Positions 42,600 through 56,550 of a stretch of 64,000 bases of DNA are shown here, piece after piece. The notes beneath the pieces were generated by a model. It did not search any database. It had not been told where the DNA came from and was given only the letters and a program-made list of their open reading frames with translations. The stretch covers positions 1 through 64,000 of the forward strand of contig SRSI01000042.1 of NCBI GenBank assembly GCA_005656395.1, read 5' to 3'. Numbering within the stretch: position 1 is the first letter of the stretch; every line of letters begins with the position of its first letter. The position numbers and the translations under genes were made by a program. Source of the DNA: Strongyloides papillosus (lineage: Eukaryota > Nematoda > Chromadorea > Rhabditida > Strongyloididae).

Positions 42600-43526
42600 C
42601 TACCGTCTTTGAACCATATGAAGATTTCTTGTAATTTCAACATTACTTATTATTTTTGTATCTTTTTTAAAATTTAATAAAAAATGTTTTTTAACATCAT
42701 AACTAAATAGACCAACAATAGTACCATCTAAAAAATGATGAAACATCCAAAACATTGATGTTGTCACAAATAGATAATCCAAATTACCAGCTGCAAGCAA
42801 AGAAAAATAATGAAAAGAAATTAAACTTATAACTAGAAAAATATTAGATATTACGGTTCTCAAAAAAATGTTTATATCAATATTTCTTTGCTTTCTATTA
42901 AACGATTTATTTATTTTTACGCTGATTTTTTTCTTCGATTTTGTAATATTTTTCTTTATCAAAATTGATGCAGTTATTATGTCAATAAAAATAATAGTAC
43001 TACCAATTGTAACTCCATATAAAAAATCTTGAATATATGAAACATGTGTACAAAAGTTTGTTGTACCGTAACTCCATATTCTATCAACAAATATAAAATA
43101 ACAATAATCACCCAAGCTTAGGGGAATAATCATTATTAGACCAATAATCCAGTTTATAGAAAGATAAATGTATGTATGTTTATTAGAAAAAATTTCTTTA
43201 TATTTAAAAGGGATGTGTATAGCAAAAAGTCTGTTAAATGATAAAATTAGTCTGCCAAGTATTCCTGAGTAAAACCCAAAAAGTACTATTTGACCAATTC
43301 TTTTATTTATAAATAATGAAGGACTATATAATTTTGTTTCTTCAAATAATAACCACAAAAAATTTGGTATTAAGACAAAAAGATTTCCAGTAATAAAGGA
43401 GATACAAATTAATGAGTAGGAATTTTTCTTTTTCAAAACAAAAAAATAATACCAGAATGTATATCCATTAGTTAAGATTCCTAAGACCACTATTAGATAA
43501 TACAAAATTACCAAAATTGTCAACAT
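42600..43526 (-). CDS. srx-like chemoreceptor (7TM GPCR), gene 2 of tandem pair
   Basis: An intronless frame of 308 residues paralogous to 41244-42212: shared KRIGQ(L/I)VL, SFNRLFAIHIPFKYKEIFS, DYCYFIFVDRIWSYGTTNFC, YIQDFLYGVTIGS and FLDGTIVGLFSYDVKKH. Topology and length are normal. The TM3 Arg is kept as N-R-L. The loop between TM5 and TM6 is strongly basic (KKNITKSKKKISVKINKSF). Confidence 0.88.
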   Translation of the reverse strand: MLTILVILYYLIVVLGILTNGYTFWYYFFVLKKKNSYSLICISFITGNLFVLIPNFLWLLFEETKLYSPSLFINKRIGQIVLFGFYSGILGRLILSFNRLFAIHIPFKYKEIFSNKHTYIYLSINWIIGLIMIIPLSLGDYCYFIFVDRIWSYGTTNFCTHVSYIQDFLYGVTIGSTIIFIDIITASILIKKNITKSKKKISVKINKSFNRKQRNIDINIFLRTVISNIFLVISLISFHYFSLLAAGNLDYLFVTTSMFWMFHHFLDGTIVGLFSYDVKKHFLLNFKKDTKIISNVEITRNLHMVQRR

Positions 43527-45284
43527 TTGAATTTAAAATATTAAGTAAACCGTTGTTCGTTTTTGAATATTTACTATATAATTCTCAATTTTTAATATAT
43601 ATGTTTAATTATTTAAACAAAAAAAGGTTCATTTAAATAATAAGTAATATCTTCTATAATCATTATCTCATGAAAAGTAAAGGTTTTACAATTTTTAAAC
43701 AAAAAATAAGTATAATGAAAAGTCGATAACTAAAGAATATAACGATTCATTCATTATTTTCTATTCATCTGTTAATAAAGTTTAAAAATTATTATCAGAT
43801 AATGAAGATAAATTTTCTAAGAATTTGTAGTTATTATATTAAGTCTAGTCTACTTTTAGTATAAAAAATATATAATATTTTTATAATTTTCTTATTTAAT
43901 TACTAAATTATCTTGAGAAAATAGAAAGTATCATATATAAAAAGATCCTTTTTGAATTTATATAAATCAACTACTAGTAAAGTACATGAGAATATTGAAA
44001 CAAAATTTTTTGTAATATAATCATATTTCAGTTTCATTTGTGAATAAAAATTATTTTTTAATTAGTCATATTTTATGATTATTAACTTTTTAAATTATAT
44101 TATATGTGAGTAGATTACTTCAGTGACTAAACATTTCCTTAATCAACAGTGCTCAAAACTTTTTTGCAAAGTTTTCAAATGTTTTGCTAATAAGGAAATG
44201 ATAAAAATGCATAATTAACTACTTTCAACATCCGACAGTTATTTAACTCGTCTTTATCTCTCCACATGAAAAGATATTTGCAATATCTTTTGCAACAGAA
44301 AAAACTTTTAAATTTATTTTAATTATATAATAACTAATTTGTTAAATAATATGTGAAATAAAAATTTCAAGATCGTTGTTTTATTTTAAATTTATTGTAT
44401 GTAAAACAAATATTATTACAAGCAGTAATCTAATTTTCACACTGAATATTTTTTTATTATCCAATACATACACATGAAATTTTATTAATTTCACATTGTA
44501 AAATTAAATTGTAAATAAAATAAAAAAAGTTCTTTTAAATTTTCTGTCTAAAAAATTAAAAATTGCACTATAAAGTAGATAAAATATTATGCTCTCTTAT
44601 TTTTACTGATTAGTAAATTTAAACACAAATATTGATGGGAATTTTTTTTGATAATTTAAAATAAAGCTGTTGGAAAATTTAAAATTTTTTTATTTAAAAC
44701 TGTTAAAAATAATAAGATTTATAAAAAAATAAAACAGTTTTCATTAATTCAATAAAGTCATTTATATCTTATTATTATATTTATGATTTACAATTACACA
44801 AAAATATTTACTTAGCAATAAGTAATTACAAAAAGTTCTGTTGTGTAATTTAGAGCCTAAACAACATTTTCAAATGCATCGTTGTTGTATTGAAATTATC
44901 CATACTGTTGAAATCATTGACGCAATCGAAATAAAAACACAAGCTTAGATATTCTTGGATAAAGGCATACAAATCCTGCATTACCTATCACATATAAGTC
45001 TGAATACTAAAACAATTTCACTAACTGTTATAATATAAAATGGAGAACTAGTTTAAATAACAGTCGTTCTTCAAAATCAAATACTTTGTATGTAGCTTAA
45101 AATAGTATTATTAACGTTTATTCTCTCACTTTACTTGTTATGCTAATACACAAAAAAAAACGGGAAAAATTTTGACAAATCTATCTGAAATGCAAAAAAA
45201 TTTCCAACCTATTAAAAAATTAACATTTATTCAAATTTTAAAATTATCGAGCGGCAGAAAAAATGTTTCAAACGATGAAAAATA
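43527..45284. other. Non-coding stretch
   Basis: About 1.75 kb of AT-rich DNA upstream of the receptor pair; no gene, RNA or repeat I can support. Confidence 0.3.
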
Positions 45285-45371
45285 TTTGGTTGTTGCAAAA
45301 TTTTGCTGTCTTTTTTACAAAATTAAATATGTTTTATATTTTAAGTAATGTAACTTTTATTTAATCTTAAT
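45285..45371. mobile_element. Solo mariner terminus
   Basis: TTTGGTTGTTGCAAAATTTTGCTGTC matches the mariner terminus seen at 20435 and 31867 in diverged form. The rest of the element is cut off by repeat R copy 3. Confidence 0.5.
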
Positions 45372-45505
45372 GTTTTAAAATTACCAAAAAAAGAATAAAT
45401 GTTTTATTCAGACAGGAAACTATAGATATGTAATTATGTTTACAATTAGTAAAAATAAATACCTACCCTCTCTTTTTATCGGAGGTTTTAATATTTAGTA
45501 ATATA

Positions 45506-46286
45506 TACCATTTCCCGGTCAAATTCAACATTTTCCCAACCAAACTCAACATTTTTCTATTCAATTTCAACATTTTCCTATTCAATTTCAACATTTTATT
45601 ATTCAATTTCAACATTTTCCTATTCAATTTCAACATTTTATTATTCAAATTCAACAATGCTTCAATTTACTTTTATTTTTAATTTTTTAATGGTAAAAAA
45701 TGTAATTTTTATAAAATTAAGTACTTTTCTTGTAAATTTTACTTTAATGAAGAAGTAAACGCGATGAAATTGAAAGAATTACAAGCATGTTTAATTTTGA
45801 CTTTAAATTTCTTTCACCATATTCATACATGCTTAATCCTATTGAAAATGCATTTTCTAAGATTAAAAACTGCGTTAGATCAAGATTAAGAAATAATGAT
45901 AATGGAGTTTTATCAGATGTAATAATGTCTGAGATAAATAATATTACATCAACTGATTGTAATGGGTACTTTAGATACATTACAAAAAATATTACAAATT
46001 GTGCTGCTGAACGTCCCTATTGCCATAAATGAAATCAAATTTATTAATTTTTAAAATTGTATGCTTTTTATAAATTAAAAATTTATTAAAAGTTTTATAT
46101 AATTTTATATTAAAATATAATATTTTAAAAAACATACCTTATAACTAAAAAAATTAATCTTTAAGAAGATTATGAAGTGTCGAAATTGAATAAAAAAATG
46201 TTGTTTTTGAATGGGAAAATGTTGAAATTGAATAGGAAAATGTTGAATTCGGTTGGGAAAATGTTGAATTTGACCGGGAAATGGTA
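45506..46286 (+). mobile_element. Tc1/mariner-superfamily element with 21 bp repeat-array termini
   Basis: A 781 bp element flanked by TA, inserted in repeat R. Its ends TACCATTTCCCGGTC / GACCGGGAAATGGTA are perfect inverted repeats, continued inward by tandem 21 bp units of the type CAATTTCAACATTTTCCTATT: about seven on the left (to ~45655) and about five in inverted form on the right (from ~46178). The interior encodes a DDE endonuclease fragment. The short repetitive frames in the array (LNRKMLKLNNKM on the minus strand) are not genes. Confidence 0.8.
45787..46032 (+). pseudogene. DDE-type transposase C-terminal fragment
   Basis: 81 codons containing FLSPYSYMLNPIENAFSKIK, the P-Y-S-x-x-x-N-P-I-E-x-x-(F/W) box of the DDE_3/IS630-Tc1-mariner endonuclease fold, with the final catalytic Glu. 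The N-terminal DNA-binding part and the first two catalytic Asp are missing, so this copy is a deleted derivative of an autonomous element. Confidence 0.75.
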
Positions 46287-46457
46287 TAAAAAAAAATAAT
46301 ATCAATGAGATTAGTAAAATTAGTAATCTAGAAATAAACAAGGTTAATAAAAGATGACAATATTGGATGAATGACTATTATGTACTTGTTCATCTATTAT
46401 ATATTGCATCTATGGGTAGTTTTTACAATCATTACTGATTGATTGTATGAAACAATT

Positions 46458-49400
46458 TTTAATGAAATATAGGAAGTTGTATTAATAATTCATTTAATTT
46501 TTTCAATTATGTTAAAAATTAAGAAAAAATTCATCGTATTTTTTTATTTCTTAACATTATCAATAAAAGAATTTGGAAAAAAAAGTATTTTACAAATTCG
46601 ATCAAGCTTGTGTAAATGTGCTAATACAAGCATTAATATTACAAATAATGAATCTAAAGTAATATTTAAAAGATTTAAAGGAAGAACATAGTTGATAATT
46701 TACAAATTTTAAGAATTACTTCAATTTGATACATAAATAACAGCAGAATTTGTACTTGTATAAGTTATATTACAAAATGTCTCGATATTAAATTTATTTC
46801 TAGCGAATTATCAGAAAAATTTAGTTAAGTATGTCAAAAGAAAAAAAGTTATGAAATATGCATCAGAAAATAATTAAATTTATTATAATTTTTTATATTA
46901 ATTAATTCCTTAATGTTTTATTAAATTTTTGTTTAGTTTTTTTAGAGTGGTGATTATATTTGTATTTATTGATGGTTTTGTATTCGTCTGAGGTTACACT
47001 AAAAATGAATATCGCGATCTAAATTCTAGCACATTCGTTGCAAATATGTAGAGAATTATTAAACAAAAAAGCTTTTTATGTTTGAATTAAAATCCATGTT
47101 GTGAGTAATAATAACAAATCATAAACATTTGTGGATAAATATTATGTGAAATGAAGTCAGGTTAAATCTAATATATATGTATATTATTTATTTTTCATTA
47201 ATAAAAAATGTATTTTATGGACTTTAAATTTTTAATTTATTATATTTCTTATTTCCAAATTTTTTTATATTTATATTTTCTTTTCAATAAAATATTTTAT
47301 CAATTTAAATATTGATTTCTTGTATAAGTCAAACGAAATAAATTTAAAAATATATCCATACATTTGACTGAAGGCAATCAAATATATAGTTTTTAGAAGA
47401 TATTATATCTTAATGTTAAAACACGATAAAATATGGAAGTTTTTTTTAATTTAAGTTCCTTATGTCTACATTTCCTTTTATAAATCAAACATCAGTACTT
47501 TATATTTTTGCATTATCTTTAAATCTATTTTTAATTTCGTAAAAACAACTATCAAGACAAAAAACATATGATTATTGCATTTTTATAAATATATTTTTTA
47601 CAATACTTTGTTTATTGAAATTTAACATTTATTATGTTACTGTATTATAAAAAACCAATCCTTTTTAATAACTGTCTATATGCTTTTCATCTCAATGTGA
47701 TTATTTTCGCAGTGATAAAATCTAATTATTCAAAAATCTTTTTATTTTTTAAACAAAAATAATTATCTTCTTTTTTGTCTGTATGATTTTAATTAATAAC
47801 AAATGCATATCTAAAATGATGTAATAATTATATGTTTTTTTTCTAAAAACGACATTCTTTTAGAAGTTAATGCTGAGAATATTCATGATTAGAAACCTCC
47901 TTGTGAAAATATAAACAATAATTTAGAACAATTACACGTATAGTACATTCTTTAAAAGCAATGGTAATATTAATGAATGAAAAATAATCAGCATCTTTTT
48001 TTGATAAAGATCCAAACATTGTTATTAATTAAGATTTAATAAGAAAAATATTAATTTAATTTTCATTATATTCGGCTATTTAAAAAAAAAACAGTATTAA
48101 AAATTGGTTGTAATGGAAGAGAAAATTAACATTGATAAGAAGAATATATCTGATTAATATAGTTATGAAAAGATTCAAAAGTAATGAGTACTTCACGTAT
48201 AAATAAAAAATATTTTTATCATTCACCTGCCTTGATACAATAATTTCTTATATTTGCATCATTAATAGCATTTATGTCATTTTGTAAATTTTTTAAAATA
48301 AACACTTTTAAGATATAAAGACTTAAAGAGATAAAAAAAATATTACTTCTTCATAAAACAATCATTGAGTAAATAATAGTTTCATATTATTTTTTTATTA
48401 TTTTAAATTAAAATTAAAGAAAAAACACAACTTCCTTGTTTAAGATTTCCTCTTATATCATACGACTTCATCTTAGAAGAACTAAAGATACAAAAATTAA
48501 TGCAAAACGATAAAATAAGAAACTATTTTTGTTATTTGTAAAATCAGTTGATTTCTACAAGAATGATAATTTTCCAGTTCATATAAGGTTGGAATATTTT
48601 TTAAGTTTACTTTCTACGATTTTTTTTAACAATTATTAATATAAACTATTAAAATATTATTGACCTTGTTAGCTAGCTTTCATTATTATTTACTATATTT
48701 CCTAGCTTTGCTTTTCTAAAAAAAAAGATCAGATTTATGATAATTTTATATTATTATATTAAAAATTTTCTATATAAATTAAAATTAAATGCTTTAATTG
48801 TGTTGATTTGTCATAATAACATACTAAACTTAAAATATTTTTGTAATATGCCAAAAATGTATGTTTAAAAATAGGATGAATAGTTTTTTGATCTTTTTTC
48901 GTAATTTTCATTCTAATGTTAGAAATTTTTTTCCTTTATTACATTAATGATTGTTTTTTCATTTTTAGTACCTGCATTTTTATAAATATCCTTACCTATA
49001 GTTGTATTTTTAATTTAATTATTCATTTTATGGTTATTATTATATAAAAGCAAAAAACTCTTTTGTAAAATAGTTAAATGAGACCATTTAAAAAAATTAT
49101 ACCAGAAAACTTAATAAATTAGTTATTTTAATTTTTTAAATTGTTTTCGTTATACACTTTAAATAATATTTCCTTTTAATTAGCTGTATTGCTTTATTTT
49201 AATAAGCACACCATGATTATTTTATTATAAATCAATACTTATTCTCCTTTAGGCAAGTTAAAAAAGTAAACTCCTATGATTATACATTCAAATAAGTAAA
49301 TTTACTGTATATTGATGATTATTTATGGTTAAAAATAATCATTAAAGTATGATTTTATCTCATTATATATTTTTAAAGACTTTTTAGCGTTTTATGTATA

Positions 49401-52400
49401 AGATATGTTAAAATAATTTTGCTGACAAGTTTTTATTTTATAATATTTCCATAATTTATAATAAAATATATTACTTTTGAATTTATTATTATTTTTCTAT
49501 ATCTGTTTATCGTGATATTGTAAAAGAAAACATTTAATAATAATAACTTTCTATTTATTTTAAAAAACCAAAGTTTCCCAATACAACAAATCAACTTACG
49601 AAAGCATCTTTATGGAAAGCTAGGATATATAATATATAAAGAAATATTTTAAAAGGGAAATCAGATTAGTACAACAATAAATTTATATCTTTTATTTTGA
49701 ATTTTTACATCATGTTTTACATTTCACTTATTAAAATGACTAAAAAAGCTAACAGTATTTTCTTTTAATATTGTTATTTATTTATGATTTTTTTCTATTT
49801 TCATAGACGATGATATCACATTAATAAGAAATTAACGTTTGTTTCTGTCAAACCTGTGTAGTGAAGATTTACAATCTTTTTTTAATTAAGATAAAATTTC
49901 CTAAATTATCAAATGAAAACTTTAGTAAAGATTTTATGGTTTCATTGGTGACAATGATTGATAACATTAAAGTAAAAATGTTTTATTAGCTTAATTGAGC
50001 TCAGTCCAAATACAGTATTACAAGAGAACAAAAACAAAAATCAATTTCAACTTAAAAAAGATTTTATATATACAAAAAAATGACTGGAATTTCTAAGTGT
50101 TAATATGTCGCTATAAAAAACAAAAACTTTTAGCACAAAAGAATGGTAATTTAATTACTCATTGTCTTTTCATCAATTAGTATTTAAAAAATATTTAAAA
50201 TGGTTCTAATGAATTTCTTTTATACATATTAAAAAAAGTTATACTACAATATCAATGATATCATTATTTTTCTCATATTATTTTTGATTATCAAATATTC
50301 TTTTAAAAATGACAATAACTAACACAAAAAAATGTTTGAAAAATTTTTCTTGTAATTTGAAGAAAAGTATTCCTTCTAATTTCCATAAATATTTTTTTTA
50401 AATTTTGCATAAAATAAACTTTTGAATTTTTTAATTTAAGAAATTACTTAATGTTATTCCTTTAATTTAAAGAAAAAAATCCTGATATGTATTCTTCTTC
50501 AGTTATTTTTACTGAAATTCTGAAAGTTCCTGCAATAATTTTTCCGTCAACTAAGATTCAAGGAATACTTTTGTTTTCTTTATTGCATAATTTTTAATAT
50601 TTCGATGATATGACTATTATAACTTCCTCGCTATTTTTGTTTTTAGATAAACTATTATCTCTGTTTTATAACAATTTTAGAATGATTTCGTAAAAGATTT
50701 ATTATTATTACAACATATTCTTAAGAAATTTTTTTAGTTATGGAAAAAATATTAATTACAGTGTAATCTTAATACATTAATATATTTATCGTTAATATAT
50801 AAAATTTATTATTTTTAAATTTTTTTGCAATGAATAAGCAAGTTAAAAATTGATTTTTGAATTTGTTTAGAAGAAAAATTTAATAAAATACTAACGAATT
50901 ACTAATTACATGTTTCTTGAGAAGATTAAACGATATCTTTAAAGAAAAAATTATTCATTTATTCAATTCAGTTTCAAAATAAAGCTGATCATGACTTGAC
51001 TACATTTGAAGAAATTTGTGTAAATACCAAACGAGGAAAATTTGTCATAAATATAGAACAAAAAATATTCTTTTAAAGTTTATTGTTTAATTAAAAAGAC
51101 TTTTTTTAATAAAATATCAGATTTATATAGATTTTATGAAACACAATTTTAAACTATCGTATATAATTTGCAAAAAATAATATGTTTAGTTATTTTCTCT
51201 ATTACATATCTAGTAATTGAAAAACCAAATTTTTACTAGAATTATCATTAAAGTTCTAATGCTTATTAACAATAAAAATGAGATTTATTCTAAATAGATA
51301 TTTAATCTAAATTTTTGATCTTTTAGAATTTTAAAATAATAAAAGTTTTTATCATGTTTAAATAATGTGATTATCAAAAAATTGTTGTTTTGAGAAGAAA
51401 TAAAGTGTTCTTAAGTTAAAAAAATAAAAGTATAAATCAATGTAAACATAATATTATAAAACTTTACATACCATGCTTGTTATCAGATAAGTGAAAATAA
51501 TTTCATGTAAAGTTTACATTTTTTAATGGAGGAACGAAAATTTTTAATTCCTATTTTTAATTGAAGTAAATTTTTTAATAAGTTTTATTGGTTGGAAGGC
51601 AATTGCACATATAAGATTTTATTAATTGAACAACTTAAAACCATAAACAGTAAAAGTTCCATCTAAATTTTTTAATAAAAATATGTCTGACTGCTCACTA
51701 TTATATATATATTTTTTAGTCAATACCCTCTTTTTTTCTATGTTCTTAAAGCTAAAATTAAATAAATCATTTACTATTAAGAAACACATATTGGATTAGT
51801 TATTGTAAAAAAATTATTTTATTACATTATTTTTCTAGTAAAAGACATTGAGACCAATTACAGCCATTGACTACATTAATATGAACGAAAGAAGAAAAGT
51901 TTGATCCTACACTGTTTTTTTTAGACAAAGTTTAAAAAAAACTGCTATAAATAGTTAAAGAAGCTGAAAAAAATACTTAATTCTTTTTTTTAACAAAAAT
52001 CTGCTGTTCGTTGCCCTCAAACAATTATAATCTTCATAATGTTCTATTTAAATATATTTAACTATTTCTAATCAACAACGTTTAGTGTATTCTGAAATTA
52101 GAAATTAATAAAATAAATGTTATAAACTAAAAAATTCTCGTTGATTAAGAAAATTCTTTAAATTATGACTTATCGTTTACTTAGAACAAACACCACGCTG
52201 TTTTCAACGATTAAACAAATTTCCATGGCTTTAAAATATTATCTTTATGTTATGCCTCATGATAAATAAATTTAGCTATAAGACTGACTTAAGTATCTAT
52301 AATTACATTCTCAACATTTAGAACACGTGCAAAAAAATATCCTATAAATTTAATGATCATTTTACAAAGTTTTTTTTTGTGTAGAAATTAATCATTACAA

Positions 52401-53765
52401 ACTGTAAAATTAATAAATGAAAACAATAATTTACATATGTTTTAATCATAAATGTCTTTTAATATATTGCAATTTGTTACAGTATTTGCTTTTTATTATA
52501 TTTAACTGTCACTTATTTAATCTTCCAACTAACAAACTACAGTTTTAAGCAAAATGAAAGTCAAAGATTTTTTAATAATTAATATTTTATTCATGATCTA
52601 GTTAAATTATAAACAACTAATATTAACATGTATGTATAATTTGATATCGATTTATTTAATACTAGATAACTCTAATTCAATGAATTTGCATTGACATTAA
52701 AGAATTTAAAATTTGATAATGCTAAATATTTTTGTTGCTATAAAAATTTCCCACTAGCCACTTTAAAAGTAAAGTTTAATATTTATAACCAATAAATTAA
52801 ACGATTTTTTTGGTGGTAAATTTAAAGAAATGCTACATGAGTTCTTTAAAATTTATAAAAAAAAGCAATTAGAAATGTTGATTAAAAAGTTTAGAAACTT
52901 TTAATGGCTCATTTAAGTTTCAAAATAAATCAAAGAGTATAGAGTAACATTTCTAGATAATTGCACAATTATTAATTTACATATTTCCTAATAATGACAA
53001 ATTTGGTAAAGTCACTAAATTTTCAAATTTCAGATGCTTTTTAAAATATCTCAAGATTATTCAATATCATAAAATCATAAATAGTAAAAATTTCAATTAT
53101 TTTTGAGTTTAGTAGTAGCAAAAATTGAAATTATAACATGTCATATTGTAAATTTTTTATTTTGTAGAATAAAAATTTACAATAATTTATTTCTTATATC
53201 AATGTTTGGATGATTCTTTTAATATTCAGTTCAAATAGTTTAAAAAAGAACTCCTATAGTTTAACATATTTGAAAAATAGAAAGATAAATGATCAAATGA
53301 TAAAAATGCTTTGAGATAATCAATGAATAAAAATAATATTTTTGTTTTTTTATTGTTATTAAAGTAAAAAATACTTTTTATAGTGAATTCATTTTGATTA
53401 GAATTAATAATATTGAAAAAAAGATATTTAAACAGTAACCACGATTTTAGCTTAATTGGAGAATTTTTAAATTTCTTTAAAATTAATTGAAAAAATATAT
53501 AATTTTAATGAATCTATCAAAAAAATTATTTATCTATATTCCAAAAGTATTTTAATATATTTTTAATCGGATAATAAAAGTCGAACTACCATAATTTGTA
53601 ATAAACGGTTCGCTTATAACTAACCAAATTCAATGATTTAGAAACGGTAATTCTAAAAAAATAATATAGCATATTTTGTAAGACGATTTGATGTTATTAT
53701 TTATACAGAAAATACTATAAATATTATTACAATAATTTTAATTTTTAATTTTAAATACGTTCTAA
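46458..53765. other. 7.3 kb gene desert
   Basis: Very AT-rich, with no open frame over 60 codons that looks like protein and no recognisable RNA gene, repeat pair or inverted-repeat element by eye. One 60-codon frame at 46509-46691 begins with a hydrophobic stretch (FIVFFYFLTLS) and has two cysteines; it could be a secreted peptide but is unsupported. Confidence 0.4.
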
Positions 53766-54910
53766 TCATATATAAATATAGGGAACAATGTTATTAAGAA
53801 TGAAATTATACTTGTGTCTAATTAAATGAGTAATAGTAAAATTGTTACTATTTTTTCCTACACATCTAGATCTTTTAATGCAATCAAAGTAAGAATCACG
53901 AGGTCTGACAATACGTTTCTTAGTGCCATGAGGATACCAACATAAACATCTTTGAACAATACCATTTTTGTCAACTTTTTTGTATATGAATTTAATCTTA
54001 AGTTTGGCTAAATGACGATTTAAATTACATATACTAATCTCTTTATACATATCTTCATTTGACAATTTCTTAAAGGTATTATATTCCTCTTTAATCAACT
54101 ATTTATCTTCCGGTATTAATTTTAATCTGCGAATTATACCACGCTCTACCGATATAAGATTATTCCTTTCAGCTTGTGTCGTAGTCCATGATTAAGCCGC
54201 ATAACACATGCTTGATCTTATTCTAGTTACAAATAATAATTTCCTAGCCCTTAGTGAAATATTGAGAAATTTTCTAATGCTGTAGAAAGCTTTCCAAGCT
54301 CTATTTCTAACATGTATCAAAAAGCATCTTTTTTCCGTAATAGACACCATTTTTCCTAAATATCCTTCTTCGTTTGAAACTTGCATTTCTGCCAAGTTCA
54401 ATGGAATATATTTATCCTTTTCATATTGAATTGAAAGCTCCTTGCTCATTAGAATTTTGCATTTATTCATATTTAATTCCATGCCCATAGGTTGACAAGC
54501 TCTAATAAATTTGTCCACCATTAAGCTCAAATCATTCCAACTATTGGCTAGTAAACACGTATCATCTGCGAAGCACAAATTAGGTCTTTATTGCCTGTTA
54601 TGTTCACACCATACTTAAAAACCATATTATTATTCATAAAGGAATTTCTCATTGCCATTTCTAAATTGAAGTTGTATAATAGCGGACTAATTGAACAACC
54701 CTACCGAATACCTCTTGATAGATAAATAGTAATATCACTTCCATATTCTGGATTTATTATAAATTTGATGTTTACATTTAAATTTTTTAAAATCAGTATT
54801 AAAGATTTTTCTATACCAATTTTATTAGGATTATACCAAATATATTCTTTATATACCAAATCATACGCTTTTCGAAAATCTAGTAACGCTGTTAGTAAAT
54901 TTAATTTATA
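53766..54910 (-). pseudogene. LINE reverse transcriptase remnant
   Basis: Minus strand from ~54903: LLDFRKAYDLVYKEYIW (first RT Asp region), SRGIR-stop-GCSISPLLYNF (the family has R-G-x-x-Q-G-x-x-x-S-P, so a Gln codon has become TAG), a one-base frameshift, then CFADDTCLLANSWNDL with the FADD catalytic box and NMNKCKILMS, YLGKMVS and a C-terminal region with IRSSMCYAA, TTQAERNNLISVERG and NRHLAKLKIKF. This is the C-terminal half of a non-LTR retrotransposon ORF2, with at least two stops and one frameshift. Confidence 0.8.
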
Positions 54911-56550
54911 TGTAAATCATCATTATTTACAAAATAACAATTGTCATCAAAATTTTTCCCGGAAAAAATAGTATCAATTTTCAACATCAGATCAGTTATA
55001 TTACACCACTAATATTGTTTTCACCTATATAACATCTACGATTAGCTCCTTAGCTGTTAGAAATCACCACAATCAGCTTAGTATCGGAGGATTCTTAACT
55101 ACAGTAAATAATAGATGTTTTATTTATTGTATTCTTTTAAAAATAAGAGAGAAATATAAAAACCACCTCTCACTAGCTAGTCAAAAGAGAGAATAATATT
55201 ATTACAATAAAATCAGTTTTATATTTTAATCTTACGATTCTAAATTTAGATGATTACATGTGCTACAAGATTTATAATTTTATGAAGTTTGTGGATTAAC
55301 ATTTTAATAATATTCCTTTTTAACAGTTTTCTTATATTCTCTTGTAAATTCTTAAATGCTGACGTAGTGTATACACAAGAAAGAATAACAATATGTTTGA
55401 AAGTTAAGCTCTATCTTTAAGCAAATCACTTCCGCTAGAACCAAAAGTATAACCTGAATAATCTATATCTTAAAAATAATACATTATACAAATTATTATT
55501 ATTCTAATATTATAAAATTATATTTTTTATATCCTGACACATAACATGAAGCTTATATTGTAGAAAATAAATTATAAAACAATTTATATGTAAACTGTTT
55601 GACGAAAGAAACTAAGAAAACTATCTGCGGTTTAAAGGATTAGTGCATGTGAAAATGATTTTGTTTACAGATAGTCTTAAATTTTCTAATAAATATTATT
55701 TTAAAAAATTAGAAAGTGATTTTTAATTTTCTTGAAAATTTTATCTCATTTATTAAACAAAAATATCCAAATTTCTATGAGAGACATTTCCAATTGTGTT
55801 TCAACTGATTTATAATAATTTTTATTCATTCATGGAATGATATAAAATTTTTTATTTTAATTAGTAAAATTCATCAAAAAAGATTTTTCTAACTTTAAAA
55901 AATCACAATACGTATTGAGAACAATTTTATTTATATATTTTTTTCAAATAGTGCGTATTTCGATAATAGAGATTTTAAAATTTAACCTATGACTAAAAGA
56001 AATTTAATGTCTTAATTATTATAGATAATTGTATGAAAAAGAGTAAGTATCATCATTTATTTAAAAAGTTTTTTTTTGTTCTCTTCTCAATATTTAAGAT
56101 CTTGATATTTATAGTATATTCAATGTAAAATTATTTTTTAATATTTATTATGATATCTTCATTCACAATATTAAAATTTGGAAGTCTTAATTGTTAACTA
56201 ACATTCTATTATGTAACAGTTTAACACACATTTTGACCATTAATATCACAAATTAACTTTATAGGTTTTTCTATTATACGGTGTTTTAAAGAGATATTTC
56301 CTTTTAGAGTATTTAATGTTTACTAAAAGATTGATAAGTTTTCATTTTTATAATGCCTATGTAACATTTATAAATGAAACAAAAAGATTATTTTATATAT
56401 CTAAGATAATAATAATATAATAAGTGAATTTTATGCTTCCTCCTATACGCCTACTCTTCCGATAAAAAATCCGTTATATAAGAATCTAACAACTAAATTT
56501 ATTATAGATTACAATAGCAAACACTTTTCTAATTCTAACTGTTTTTTATT
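54911..56550. other. Non-coding stretch
   Basis: No supported gene. The part closest to 54911 may be further decayed LINE; the end should contain the promoter of the peptide gene at 56551. Confidence 0.3.

Larger units (their letters stand above)
45372..46457 (-). repeat. Dispersed repeat R, copy 3, split by a nested transposon
   Basis: 45372-45505 and 46287-46457 together are the reverse complement of the ~300 bp repeat at 25469-25764 and 35387-35683. The two halves meet at GTAATA/TAAAAAA, where a TA-flanked element was inserted. Confidence 0.8.

Noticed and set aside
45463..45657. LNRKMLKLNNKM repeat protein
   Set aside because: Pure translation of the 21 bp tandem repeats forming the end of a transposon.
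54765..54971. 68-codon plus-strand frame
   Set aside because: Antisense to the LINE reverse transcriptase remnant.
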